Under the pieces are notes generated by a model, which was not told the DNA's origin, made no database searches, and saw only the letters and a list, made by a program, of their open reading frames with translations. The position numbers were made by a program, and so were the translations under genes. A stretch of 64,000 bases of DNA from Pseudomonas khorasanensis (GTDB taxonomy: Bacteria; Pseudomonadota; Gammaproteobacteria; Pseudomonadales; Pseudomonadaceae): assembly GCF_014268505.2 (NCBI RefSeq), contig NZ_JABWQP020000003.1, positions 62,001 through 126,000 on the forward strand. Reading direction: 5' to 3'. The number at the start of each line of letters is the position of its first letter. The first letter of the stretch is position 1. Below are positions 8,618 to 16,676 of this stretch, in pieces.

Positions 8618-9223
8618 ATGACCGAACCCGCGCTGCTGCCACGTCCGCAACTCCGCCGCCTGCTACGCAAGGCACGCCGCGCGCTGACGCCGAGCGAACA
8701 ACGGCAGGCCGCCAAGGGCCTGTTCCGGCAATTGGCCCAAGACCCGCACTTTCGCCGGGCCAGACACATTTCCCTGTACCTGCCCAATGACGGTGAAATC
8801 GATCCGCGCCTGCTGCTGCGCGAAGCACAGCGTCGCGGCAAGGCGACCTACCTACCGGTGTTGAGCGCGTGGCCGCGCACCAAAATGGTTTTTCAACGAA
8901 TCCGTCCCGGCGAGAAACTCAAACCCAACCGTTTCAAGATCCTCGAGCCACGCGCCAATCTGGCTCGCCAGCGCAAGGTCTGGACGCTCGACCTGGTGTT
9001 GTTGCCGCTGGTGGGTTTTGACGATGTCGGCGGAAGGCTGGGGATGGGCGGCGGTTTTTATGATCGCAGCCTGGCGTATCTGGCGCGGCGCACTCACTGG
9101 CGCAAGCCGACATTGCTGGGCCTGGCGCATGAGTGTCAGAAGGTCGAGCGCCTAGCGCAGGCGAGCTGGGATGTTCCGTTACAAGGCACGGTCACCGACA
9201 AGGCGTGGTATTTCGCGCGATAG
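8618..9223 (+). CDS. ygfA: 5-formyltetrahydrofolate cyclo-ligase
   Basis: Cytosolic ATP-dependent enzyme converting 5-formyl-THF to 5,10-methenyl-THF. The 201-residue protein shows the N-terminal RRLLRKARRALTPSEQRQA, the substrate region FQRIRPGEKLKPNRFKILEP and the nucleotide-binding signature GRLGMGGGFYDRSLAYL. The last is diagnostic for the 5-FTHF cyclo-ligase family. It follows 6S RNA, and the ssrS-ygfA linkage is known from E. coli, where ygfA has been tied to persister formation. The start ATG at 8618 gives normal family length; the ribosome site is not strong. Confidence 0.92.
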   Translation: MTEPALLPRPQLRRLLRKARRALTPSEQRQAAKGLFRQLAQDPHFRRARHISLYLPNDGEIDPRLLLREAQRRGKATYLPVLSAWPRTKMVFQRIRPGEKLKPNRFKILEPRANLARQRKVWTLDLVLLPLVGFDDVGGRLGMGGGFYDRSLAYLARRTHWRKPTLLGLAHECQKVERLAQASWDVPLQGTVTDKAWYFAR

Positions 9224-9258
9224 ACGCCGCGCAGAACAGCGGCGTCGAGAAAGCAGAA

Positions 9259-9414
9259 TCAGCGTTTGAAGGCTGTTGACTGTTGCACCTGTTGCGCCAC
9301 TTCAATCGGCGCATCGGTCTTGCTGGTCCACAGGCTTTGCGCGTAACCGGTGGTCACGACACCCAGGCCAAACAAAATTACCAAAGTCCATAGCAAATCC
9401 GGTTTGCGTTTCAT
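9259..9414 (-). CDS. Small single-pass membrane protein, conserved hypothetical (51 aa)
   Basis: A 51-codon gene with a good ribosome site (GAGGGGGG, ending 7 bases before the ATG at 9414). The product begins MKRKPDLLWTLVILFGLGVV, with one hydrophobic segment (about residues 8-24) preceded by a positive N-terminus. A short polar, glutamine-rich tail (QSLWTSKTDAPIEVAQQV...) follows. This predicts a type II (N-in) single-span inner-membrane protein; the TTGYAQ end could alternatively be read as a signal-peptide site. I believe homologues exist in Pseudomonas at this place, but no function is known to me. It is convergent with the cyclo-ligase gene, 35 bases away. Confidence 0.75.
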   Translation of the reverse strand: MKRKPDLLWTLVILFGLGVVTTGYAQSLWTSKTDAPIEVAQQVQQSTAFKR

Positions 9415-9611
9415 CGATTGCCCCCCTCAAGGCACATCATCACGATGACAGCAGCGGTTTCCATTCGTAGGCCGTGCAGCAGCGTCAAGCTTTAAAGGCC
9501 GGCATTTTGCGGCAACGTGAACCTGTGCGCAAACGCTGACGTCAACCGACTGTCGGTTTGTCATAAAATTGCCCGACAACCTGCCCAATGACCGCATCAG
9601 GAGCAAACGAC

Positions 9612-10061
9612 ATGGCCTATTGGCTGATGAAATCAGAGCCCGACGAACTCTCGATCAAGGGTCTGGAAACGCTCGGCAAGGCGCGCTGGGACGGCGTTCG
9701 AAATTATCAGGCGCGGAATTTTCTGCGGGCGATGGCGGTGGGTGACCAATTCTTCTTCTACCACTCCAGCTGTCCGGAACCCGGGATTGCCGGGATCGGC
9801 AGTATCATCGAAGCGGCCTATCCCGATCCGACAGCGTTGGAGCCGGAGAGTCATTACTTCGATCCGAAGGCTACGCCTGACAAAAATGCGTGGAGTGCGA
9901 TCGATGTAGCGCATGTCGAGACGTTTGCGCGGGTATTGAAGCTCGACTATCTGAAGCAGCAGACAGCGTTGGCCGAGATGCCACTGGTACAGAAAGGCTC
10001 ACGGTTGTCGGTGATGCCGGTGACGGCGGAGCAGTGGGCGGCGGTGTTGAAATTGCGGTAG
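9612..10061 (+). CDS. EVE domain (PUA-like) protein
   Basis: A 149-residue protein that is essentially one EVE domain. Typical features are the start MAYWLMKSEPDELSI, WDGVRNYQARNFLRAMAVGD, FFFYHSSCPEPGIAGIG and the C-terminal LVQKGSRLSVMPVT. EVE domains belong to the PUA superfamily and bind modified bases in nucleic acids, so a nucleic-acid-reading role is likely, with no defined target. The ATG at 9612 has the ribosome site CAGGAG eight bases upstream, which decides it over the in-frame start at 9588. It stands alone, ending before a palindromic repeat that probably terminates transcription. Confidence 0.9.
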   Translation: MAYWLMKSEPDELSIKGLETLGKARWDGVRNYQARNFLRAMAVGDQFFFYHSSCPEPGIAGIGSIIEAAYPDPTALEPESHYFDPKATPDKNAWSAIDVAHVETFARVLKLDYLKQQTALAEMPLVQKGSRLSVMPVTAEQWAAVLKLR

Positions 10062-10070
10062 CGGCCACAA

Positions 10071-10147
10071 AAAAGATCGCAGCCTTCGGCAGCTCCTGCA
10101 TTTTGAGATGCGGTCCCTGTAGGAGCTGCCGAAGGCTGCGATCTTTT
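10071..10147. repeat. Paired palindromic repeat (GATCGCAGCCTTCGGCAGCTCC family), probable bidirectional terminator
   Basis: AAAAGATCGCAGCCTTCGGC... at 10071-10100 is mirrored by its reverse complement at 10119-10147, with an 18-base loop and A/T runs at both ends. It lies between two convergent genes and can terminate both. A degenerate copy of the same family occurs at about 26295-26334. Confidence 0.85.
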
Positions 10148-10158
10148 GACTTCGGTGC

Positions 10159-10566
10159 TTACTGAATGATCAGGTTGTTGAACAACAGATCCTCGACCAC
10201 CGGCTTGCCAGTCTCGTCATTCATCACTTGCTGCGTCTGCTTCAACGCTTCCTGACGCAGCTTCTCCTTGCCTTCAATACTGCCCATCGCTTCGGTCGAT
10301 TGCTGAGTGAACAACGCCACCAGCTGGTTGCGGATCAGCGGCTCGTTGGCCTTGACCAGTTTGGTCGACTCTTCTCCGGTCACGCGCAGGGCCACGTCGG
10401 CCTTGAAGACCTTCAGCTTCGTCGTGCCGTCCAGCCCATAGTTACCGACGAATGGCGGGCTCAGGGTGATGTAATTGACCTTCGGCGCCTCGCCCTCTTT
10501 GGCTTCTTCGGCCGAGGCTGCCACAGGCAGAGACAGGGCCAGCAACAACATGATCCACGCTTTCAC
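10159..10566 (-). CDS. FliL-like protein with cleavable signal peptide, outside flagellar cluster
   Basis: A 135-residue protein with a FliL-type domain: NYITLSPPFVGNY, FKADVALRV, the EPLIRNQLVALFTQQ stretch, SIEGKEKLRQEAL and the end VVEDLLFNNLIIQ. Flagellar FliL anchors by a non-cleaved N-terminal helix and sits in a flagellar operon. This one instead begins MKAWIMLLLALSLPVAASAEE, which looks like a Sec signal peptide cleaved after ASA. It is therefore probably periplasmic. The GTG at 10566 is chosen because AAGGAG lies just upstream; a longer reading to 10620 lacks support. Function is unknown; stator-like or motility roles are only inference from the domain. Confidence 0.82.
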   Translation of the reverse strand: MKAWIMLLLALSLPVAASAEEAKEGEAPKVNYITLSPPFVGNYGLDGTTKLKVFKADVALRVTGEESTKLVKANEPLIRNQLVALFTQQSTEAMGSIEGKEKLRQEALKQTQQVMNDETGKPVVEDLLFNNLIIQ

Positions 10567-10716
10567 AATTCGCTCCTTATCCGGTTTGCGGCCTAGCATA
10601 ACGACCCGCCGCGCAAGCACAAGCTTATGGCTGCCTATCAGGGTCGGGCATGCTCGTTGACCCGTTTATTCACACACCTACACTTATCGGCCATCACTCC
10701 CAAAGGAATAGCCCTG

Positions 10717-11694
10717 ATGAAAGCCGTGCTGTGCAAAGCCTTCGGCCCTGCCGAATCGCTGGCGCTGGAAGACGTCGCCAGTCCTGTCGCGAAGAAGAAC
10801 GAAATCCTGCTGGACGTGCACGCCGCCGGGGTCAACTTCCCGGACACGCTGATCATCGAGGGCAAGTACCAGTTCAAACCGCCCTTCCCCTTTTCGCCAG
10901 GTGGTGAGGCGGCGGGCGTCGTGCGCGAAGTCGGTGAGAAGGTCAGCCATCTCAAGGTCGGCGACCGGGTCATGGCCCTGACTGGCTGGGGCAGCTTCGC
11001 CGAGCAGGTCGCCGTGCCGGGTTATAACGTGCTGCCGATTCCGCCGTCGATGGATTTCAACACCGCCGCCGCCTTTAGCATGACTTACGGCACTTCGATG
11101 CACGCGCTCAAGCAACGCGCCAATCTTCAGCCCGGCGAAACCCTGTTGGTGCTCGGTGCATCCGGCGGCGTCGGCCTTGCAGCAGTGGAAATCGGCAAGG
11201 CCATGGGCGCGCGGGTGATCGCCGCTGCCAGCAGCAGCGAAAAACTCGCCGTAGCCAAAGCTGCTGGCGCCGATGAGCTGATTAACTACAGCGAGACCAG
11301 CCTCAAGGACGAAATCAAACGTCTGACCGACGGCCAGGGTGCCGATGTGATCTACGACCCGGTTGGCGGTGACCTCTTTGACCAGGCGATCCGCGCCATT
11401 GCCTGGAACGGCCGCCTGCTCGTCGTCGGTTTTGCCAGCGGCCGCATCCCGGAATTACCCGTCAACCTCGCCCTGCTCAAAGGCGCGGCCGTGCTCGGTG
11501 TTTTCTGGGGTTCCTTCGCCCAACGCCAGCCGCAGGACAACGCGACGAACTTCCAGCAACTGTTCGGCTGGTTTGGCGAGGGCAAGCTCAAACCGCTGGT
11601 GTCGCAGGTGTACCCGCTGAGCGATGCCGCGCAGGCGATCAATGATCTGGGCCAGCGCAAGGCGGTGGGCAAAGTTGTGGTGCAGGTTCGTTGA
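10717..11694 (+). CDS. Zinc-independent NADPH:quinone oxidoreductase (QOR/MDR family)
   Basis: Medium-chain dehydrogenase of the quinone oxidoreductase type, 325 residues. The N-terminal GroES-like part has AAGVNFPDTLIIEGKYQ and FSPGGEAAGVV. The Rossmann part has LLVLGASGGVGLAAVEIGK followed by the basic/serine stretch AAASSSEK that suggests NADPH preference. The zinc-ligand cysteines of alcohol dehydrogenases are absent. AAAGGA ends nine bases before the ATG at 10717; the in-frame start at 10627 would add an unsupported extension. The gene is divergent from the FliL-like gene and followed by a hairpin terminator. Natural substrate cannot be deduced. Confidence 0.9.
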   Translation: MKAVLCKAFGPAESLALEDVASPVAKKNEILLDVHAAGVNFPDTLIIEGKYQFKPPFPFSPGGEAAGVVREVGEKVSHLKVGDRVMALTGWGSFAEQVAVPGYNVLPIPPSMDFNTAAAFSMTYGTSMHALKQRANLQPGETLLVLGASGGVGLAAVEIGKAMGARVIAAASSSEKLAVAKAAGADELINYSETSLKDEIKRLTDGQGADVIYDPVGGDLFDQAIRAIAWNGRLLVVGFASGRIPELPVNLALLKGAAVLGVFWGSFAQRQPQDNATNFQQLFGWFGEGKLKPLVSQVYPLSDAAQAINDLGQRKAVGKVVVQVR

Positions 11695-11703
11695 CCCTGA
11701 CAG

Positions 11704-11735
11704 GCGATCCGGACCCATGACCGGATCGCTTTCTC
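11704..11735 (+). terminator. Terminator after the quinone oxidoreductase gene
   Basis: GCGATCCGG (11704-11712) pairs with CCGGATCGC (11721-11729) across an 8-base loop and is followed by TTTCTCT. The remaining intergenic stretch to glpT (11736-11970) is moderately AT-rich and should hold the glpT promoter, but no consensus boxes were convincing. Confidence 0.7.
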
Positions 11736-11970
11736 TCCCTGCGTGGGACATTTCCCAAAGACTTGCCTTGGTTCGATCTGCAAACCGCAGAAACCCGACA
11801 AGGTAACTATTCCCACAACGCCTCGTTCTTATACCTGAGCGACATGTTCATAAAGGAACGCTCGACGGCCAACATTTCTCCTTTTTCGCCGACGCGAAGC
11901 GGTGCTATTTTCGGTAACGAAACTGTAACATTCGCATCCGCAGTCAAAACAAGAAAACTGGAGCTCTTGA

Positions 11971-13320
11971 ATGTTTGCTTTCTTTCGTCCCGCCGCACAT
12001 CAGGCTCCTTTGCCTGAAGAAAAAATCGACAGTACTTATCGGCGCCTGCGCTGGCAGATCTTCGCCGGTATCTTCATCGGCTACGCCGGTTACTATCTGC
12101 TGCGCAAGAACTTCTCGCTGGCAATGCCGTACTTGATCGACGAGGGCTACAGCCGTGGCGACCTCGGTCTGGCGATGTCGGCAATTGCTATCGCTTACGG
12201 TTTGTCGAAATTCCTCATGGGCCTGGTGTCCGACCGTTCCAACCCGCGCTTCTTCCTGCCGTTCGGCCTGTTGGTGTCGGCTGGCGTGATGTTCGTTTTC
12301 GGTTTCGCACCGTGGGCGACGTCCAGCGTGACCATGATGTTCATTCTGCTGTTCATCAATGGCTGGGCTCAGGGCATGGGCTGGCCGCCGAGCGGGCGGA
12401 CGATGGTGCATTGGTGGTCGCAGAAAGAACGCGGCGGCGTGGTTTCGGTGTGGAACGTGGCGCATAACGTCGGCGGTGGCTTGATTGGCCCGCTGTTCCT
12501 GCTTGGCATGGGCCTGTTCAACGACTGGCACGCGGCGTTCTACGTACCGGCAGCGGTAGCGCTGGGCGTTGCGGTGTTTGCCTTTATCACCATGCGTGAC
12601 ACCCCTCAATCGGTAGGCCTGCCACCGATCGAGCAATACAAGAATGATTACCCGGAAGGCTACGACGCCAGCCACGAAGATGAATTCAGCGCCAAGGAAA
12701 TCTTCGTCAAATACGTGCTGCGCAACAAAATGCTCTGGTACATCGCTCTGGCCAACGTCTTTGTCTATCTGCTGCGCTACGGCGTGCTGGATTGGGCACC
12801 GACCTATCTGAAGGAAGCCAAGGGCTTCACCGTGGATAAAACCTCGTGGGCCTACTTCTTCTACGAGTGGGCGGGTATTCCGGGCACGCTGCTGTGCGGC
12901 TGGATGTCGGACAAGATCTTCCGTGGCAACCGCGGCCTGACCGGCATGGTGTTCATGGCGCTGGTGACGGTGGCGACTCTGGTTTACTGGCTGAATCCAC
13001 CTGGCAACCCAATGGTCGACATGATTGCCCTGCTGTCGATCGGTTTCCTGATCTACGGCCCGGTCATGCTGATCGGCCTGCAGGCGCTGGAACTGGCGCC
13101 GAAAAAGGCCGCCGGTACAGCGGCGGGTTTCACCGGCCTGTTCGGCTACCTCGGGGGTTCGGTCGCGGCCAGTGCGGCGATGGGTTACACCGTCGACCAC
13201 TTCGGATGGGATGGCGGGTTCGTCCTGCTGGTGGGCGCTTGCCTGCTGGCAATGGCCTTCCTCGCGCCAACGCTATGGCACAAGCAAGTCGCCAGTCAGA
13301 GCCGTGAAGCGGTCGCCTGA
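11971..13320 (+). CDS. glpT: Glycerol-3-phosphate:phosphate antiporter GlpT
   Basis: Inner-membrane MFS organophosphate:phosphate antiporter that imports glycerol-3-phosphate and also fosfomycin. The 449-residue protein has 12 predicted hydrophobic segments. The three substrate-binding residues of E. coli GlpT fall at identical numbers: R45 (GYYLLRKN), H165 ([10 protein letters not shown]) and R269 (VYLLRYG). Numbering identity supports the ATG at 11971. No glp regulator or dehydrogenase is adjacent, so it is a stand-alone transport gene. Its 3' end overlaps the convergent chaC gene by 25 bases. Confidence 0.96.
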   Translation: MFAFFRPAAHQAPLPEEKIDSTYRRLRWQIFAGIFIGYAGYYLLRKNFSLAMPYLIDEGYSRGDLGLAMSAIAIAYGLSKFLMGLVSDRSNPRFFLPFGLLVSAGVMFVFGFAPWATSSVTMMFILLFINGWAQGMGWPPSGRTMVHWWSQKERGGVVSVWNVAHNVGGGLIGPLFLLGMGLFNDWHAAFYVPAAVALGVAVFAFITMRDTPQSVGLPPIEQYKNDYPEGYDASHEDEFSAKEIFVKYVLRNKMLWYIALANVFVYLLRYGVLDWAPTYLKEAKGFTVDKTSWAYFFYEWAGIPGTLLCGWMSDKIFRGNRGLTGMVFMALVTVATLVYWLNPPGNPMVDMIALLSIGFLIYGPVMLIGLQALELAPKKAAGTAAGFTGLFGYLGGSVAASAAMGYTVDHFGWDGGFVLLVGACLLAMAFLAPTLWHKQVASQSREAVA

Positions 13321-13964
13321 TCGCTGTGTGATTTACAGCGCTTGAGCCGCGCCTCCAGATTCCGGTCTGGCATGGCGTGGCTGCGCAGGGCGTGCGCGGT
13401 CTGCTCGACATAATCGCGAGTGGTGCCGTAACGCCCGCTGGCGCTGGCGAACACCTGGCTGAGCACATGATCCGGCAAGTTGCCGGCATAGCTCGGCAGG
13501 TGACGCTCCAGAACGAATCCCAGTGCCTGAACCTGAGTGCCATCTTCGAGCCGGCAATTGAGCCAGTGCGGGCGATAGGAAGGGAATGGCATCTCGCGCT
13601 TCCACAGGGCATAAAGCGCGGTATCGAGATTGTCTTCCGGCAGCCGGTAGGCGAATCCGCTGCATGAACCGCCGCGATCCAGACCAAACACCAGACCCGG
13701 CATTTCCGGCGTACCACGGTGTTCGTGCGACCACAGGTACAAGCCGCGGTGGTAGCCATGCACGCGACCGCGCACCCGTTCCACTGCTGTGCATTCCGGT
13801 CGCCAGATCAACGAACCATACGCGAACAGCCACACCGGCCCGCCCTTGTGGCGCGCCATCGTCGATTGCATGGAAGCGAGAAGTTGTTCGTGCGTCAGCT
13901 GCGGCCCAAGATCGAGCCGCGGAGGGTAAGCCAGGTTCAGTATTGCGTTTTCAATGGCGCTCAT
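13296..13964 (-). CDS. chaC: Glutathione-specific gamma-glutamylcyclotransferase (ChaC type)
   Basis: Cytosolic enzyme that cleaves glutathione to 5-oxoproline and Cys-Gly. The 222-residue protein has the ligand-binding loop [14 protein letters not shown] (YGSL at 49-52). It also has [20 protein letters not shown] and the catalytic glutamate in LWKREMPF (E124), as in ChaC. A C-terminal basic tail completes it. The gene converges on glpT, and the two coding regions share 25 bases at their ends with no room for a terminator between them. The ribosome site is weak; the chosen ATG gives usual family length. Confidence 0.9.
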   Translation of the reverse strand: MSAIENAILNLAYPPRLDLGPQLTHEQLLASMQSTMARHKGGPVWLFAYGSLIWRPECTAVERVRGRVHGYHRGLYLWSHEHRGTPEMPGLVFGLDRGGSCSGFAYRLPEDNLDTALYALWKREMPFPSYRPHWLNCRLEDGTQVQALGFVLERHLPSYAGNLPDHVLSQVFASASGRYGTTRDYVEQTAHALRSHAMPDRNLEARLKRCKSHSDQATASRL

Positions 13965-14105
13965 GGCGAATAGCGTTCAGCTCCCCGCGGGTGAAGAATT
14001 ACTTAATAGAACGCACCGCTGTAACAATAAGGCACATATGTTTCCAGGCAAATTAAGTGCCATTGCACTGTTCGTTATTAATTGCCTGATTGGTATATAA
14101 CCTAG

Positions 14106-14133
14106 CGGTATTTATTTAATTACATAAATACCG
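14106..14133. repeat. AT-rich inverted repeat in chaC-reductase gap
   Basis: CGGTATTTAT (14106-14115) and ATAAATACCG (14124-14133) form a perfect 10-base dyad with an 8-base spacer. It lies in an unusually AT-rich 197-base gap (13965-14161), just after the end of the reductase gene on the minus strand. It may be a weak terminator or a binding site. Confidence 0.55.
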
Positions 14134-14161
14134 TTCGGCTATATACCCGGTTATAAGGGAA

Positions 14162-15130
14162 TCAGGAGCGAGGCGCGTAGGCGAAGACGTCGGCGCGCAT
14201 CTGGTGAGCGTCCATCCCTGCGTCAACCAACGCATCGAGCGTGCCATAGACCATGGCCGGCGAACCGCTGGCGTAGACGTGCAGTGATTTCAGGTCAGGG
14301 AAATCCTCGCAAACCGCCTCATGCAACATCCCGCAGCGCCCTTCCCAGCCGCACTGATCGCTGACGACCTTGTGCAGAAACAGGTTGGGCAGCTTCAGCC
14401 ATTCGTCCCAATGTTCGATCTGATAAAAATCTTCCGGACGGCGCACGCCCCAGTACAGATGCACCGGATGCTTGAAGCCCTCGGCGCGGCAATGTTCGAT
14501 CAGGCTGTGAATCTGCCCCATGCCGGTGCCAGCGGCGACCAGTACCAGCGGACCGTCGGGCAGCTCGGCAAGATGGGTATCGCCGAACGGCAGTTCGACA
14601 CGCACCATCGCGTTGCGTTGCAGTTGCTCGATCAGGCTCAGCGCACTGGCTTCGCGCGCCAGCACGTGGATTTCCAGGTCTCGCCCGCCGTGCGGTGCCG
14701 AAGCCATGGAGAATGCCGATTTCTCGCCCGTCTCACGTTCGATCATCAGATACTGCCCAGCGTGATAGCGCGGCGACTTACCCGCCGGCGCGCGCAATCG
14801 CACACGCCACGTATCACCGCCGACTTCGCGGCATTCGATGACCTGACACGACAGACTGCGCACCGGCAGTTCGCCCAGAGCGAGCACGCCATCCCACAAC
14901 AGCACGCAGTCTTCCAGCGGTTCGGCGATGCAGGTGTAGAACTCGCCGTGATCATGGACTTTACCGGCCTGCTCCACACGCCCTTCAACAAGCAGCGCCG
15001 CACACACATGGCAATTGCCGTTGCGGCAGCTTTGCGGGCAGTCATAGCCCAGGCGCCGCGCGCCATCGAGAATCCGCTCACCGGGCTGTATCTCGAGTAC
15101 CGCTCCGGAAGGCTGCAGGGTTACACGCAT
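14162..15130 (-). CDS. 2Fe-2S ferredoxin:FAD/NAD(P)H reductase coupled to ubiD
   Basis: A 322-residue electron-transfer protein of the class often annotated as CDP-6-deoxy-delta-3,4-glucoseen reductase. Residues about 1-90 form a plant-type [2Fe-2S] ferredoxin (cysteines in CPQSCRNGNCHVC and FYTCIAEP). An FAD domain follows (RYHAGQYLMIE), then an NAD(P)H domain (LVAAGTGMGQIHSLIEHC and the C-terminal YASGSPAMVYGTLD). The ATG at 15130 shares one base with the ubiD stop (TGATG), so translation is coupled. UbiD needs prenylated FMN made by UbiX, and a link between this reductase and flavin or quinone chemistry is plausible but inferred from position only. Confidence 0.88.
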   Translation of the reverse strand: MRVTLQPSGAVLEIQPGERILDGARRLGYDCPQSCRNGNCHVCAALLVEGRVEQAGKVHDHGEFYTCIAEPLEDCVLLWDGVLALGELPVRSLSCQVIECREVGGDTWRVRLRAPAGKSPRYHAGQYLMIERETGEKSAFSMASAPHGGRDLEIHVLAREASALSLIEQLQRNAMVRVELPFGDTHLAELPDGPLVLVAAGTGMGQIHSLIEHCRAEGFKHPVHLYWGVRRPEDFYQIEHWDEWLKLPNLFLHKVVSDQCGWEGRCGMLHEAVCEDFPDLKSLHVYASGSPAMVYGTLDALVDAGMDAHQMRADVFAYAPRS

Positions 15131-16596
15131 CAATCTATTCCTAACTGATTCCAGATGGCATCGATCCGTTGGGTCACGGCGTCGTCCTTGACGATCACAC
15201 GACCCCATTCGCGAGTGGTCTCGCCTGGCCACTTGTGAGTGGCATCGAGGCCCATTTTCGAGCCCAGACCGGAGATCGGCGAGGCGAAGTCGAGGTAGTC
15301 GATCGGCGTGTTATCGATCATCACTGTATCGCGCTTGGGATCCATGCGCGTGGTGATGGCCCAGACAACGTCGTTCCAGTCGCGGGCATTGATATCGTCG
15401 TCGGTGACAATAACGAACTTGGTGTACATGAACTGTCGCAAAAACGACCAGACACCGAGCATCACGCGCTTGGCGTGTCCCGGATACGACTTCTTCATGG
15501 TCACGATGGCCATGCGATACGAGCAGCCTTCCGGCGGCAAATAGAAGTCGGTGATCTCCGGGAACTGCTTCTGCAGGATCGGGACGAACACTTCGTTCAG
15601 CGCCACGCCGAGGATCGCCGGCTCGTCCGGCGGACGCCCGGTGTAGGTGCTGTGGTAAATCGGTTTGACCCGGTGGGTGATGCGCTCGACGGTGAACACC
15701 GGGAAGCTGTCGACTTCGTTGTAGTAACCGGTGTGGTCGCCGTACGGGCCTTCATCGGCCATCTCGCCTGGATGGATCACCCCTTCGAGGATGATCTCGG
15801 CAGTGGCCGGCACTTGCAGATCGTTGCCACGACACTTGACGAGTTCGGTGCGGTTACCGCGCAGCAGACCGGCGAAAGCGTATTCGGAAAGGCTGTCCGG
15901 CACCGGCGTTACGGCGCCGAGGATGGTCGCCGGGTCCGCGCCAAGCGCCACGGACACCGGGAAAGGCTGGCCCGGATGCTTCTCACACCACTCGCGAAAA
16001 TCCAGCGCGCCACCACGGTGGCTGAGCCAGCGCATGATCACCTTGTTGCGGCCGATCACCTGCTGACGATAGATGCCGAGGTTCTGGCGCTCCTTGTTAG
16101 GGCCCTTGGTGACGGTCAGGCCCCAAGTGATCAGCGGGCCGACGTCGCCCGGCCAGCAGGTTTGCACCGGCAGCATCGCCAGGTCGACATCGTCACCTTC
16201 GATGACCACTTCCTGACAGGCGGCGTCTTTGACGACCTTTGGCGCCATCGAAATGATCTTGCGGAAGATCGGCAGTTTCGACCACGCGTCCTTCAAACCC
16301 TTCGGCGGCTCCGGCTCCTTGAGGAAGGCCAGCAGCTTGCCGATTTCGCGCAGTTCGCTGACCGACTCGGCGCCCATGCCCATGGCCACCCGCTCGGGTG
16401 TGCCGAACAGGTTGCCGAGCACCGGAATGTCGTAACCGGTGGGTTTTTCGAACAGCAGCGCCGGGCCTTTGGCTCGCAACGTGCGGTCGCACACCTCAGT
16501 CATCTCCAGCACCGGCGAGACGGGAATCTGGATGCGTTTCAACTCTCCGCGCTGCTCAAGCTGCTGCACGAAATCCCGAAGATCCTTGAATTTCAT
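15130..16596 (-). CDS. ubiD: 3-octaprenyl-4-hydroxybenzoate decarboxylase UbiD
   Basis: Prenylated-FMN-dependent decarboxylase of ubiquinone biosynthesis. The 488-residue protein starts [20 protein letters not shown] and carries family stretches such as [53 protein letters not shown] and [20 protein letters not shown]. The ATG at 16596 is preferred to a TTG six codons upstream because it matches the usual family N-terminus. It overlaps the downstream reductase gene by one base. Other ubi genes (ubiH, ubiI) lie about 10 kb away, so the pathway is dispersed. Confidence 0.95.
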   Translation of the reverse strand: MKFKDLRDFVQQLEQRGELKRIQIPVSPVLEMTEVCDRTLRAKGPALLFEKPTGYDIPVLGNLFGTPERVAMGMGAESVSELREIGKLLAFLKEPEPPKGLKDAWSKLPIFRKIISMAPKVVKDAACQEVVIEGDDVDLAMLPVQTCWPGDVGPLITWGLTVTKGPNKERQNLGIYRQQVIGRNKVIMRWLSHRGGALDFREWCEKHPGQPFPVSVALGADPATILGAVTPVPDSLSEYAFAGLLRGNRTELVKCRGNDLQVPATAEIILEGVIHPGEMADEGPYGDHTGYYNEVDSFPVFTVERITHRVKPIYHSTYTGRPPDEPAILGVALNEVFVPILQKQFPEITDFYLPPEGCSYRMAIVTMKKSYPGHAKRVMLGVWSFLRQFMYTKFVIVTDDDINARDWNDVVWAITTRMDPKRDTVMIDNTPIDYLDFASPISGLGSKMGLDATHKWPGETTREWGRVIVKDDAVTQRIDAIWNQLGID

Positions 16597-16637
16597 TGAC
16601 GATGGCACCCTCAAAATAGGCGTACATCCTACCTGCT

Positions 16638-16663
16638 CTGACGGGCAAACAGCAGCCCGTCAG
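16638..16663. repeat. Hairpin between the acyltransferase gene and ubiD
   Basis: CTGACGGGC (16638-16646) pairs with GCCCGTCAG (16655-16663) around an 8-base loop. No T-run follows on the minus strand, so it is not a canonical terminator. It could still separate the acyltransferase transcript from ubiD or act in the ubiD leader. Confidence 0.5.
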
Positions 16664-16676
16664 TGTCCGGCATCGC

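Noticed and set aside
11944..13200. 418-residue open frame antisense to glpT
   Set aside because: GlpT has all substrate-binding residues conserved at identical numbers; the antisense product is compositional noise.
15169..16599. 476-residue open frame antisense to ubiD
   Set aside because: UbiD motifs are clear on the minus strand; the opposite frame is a shadow.
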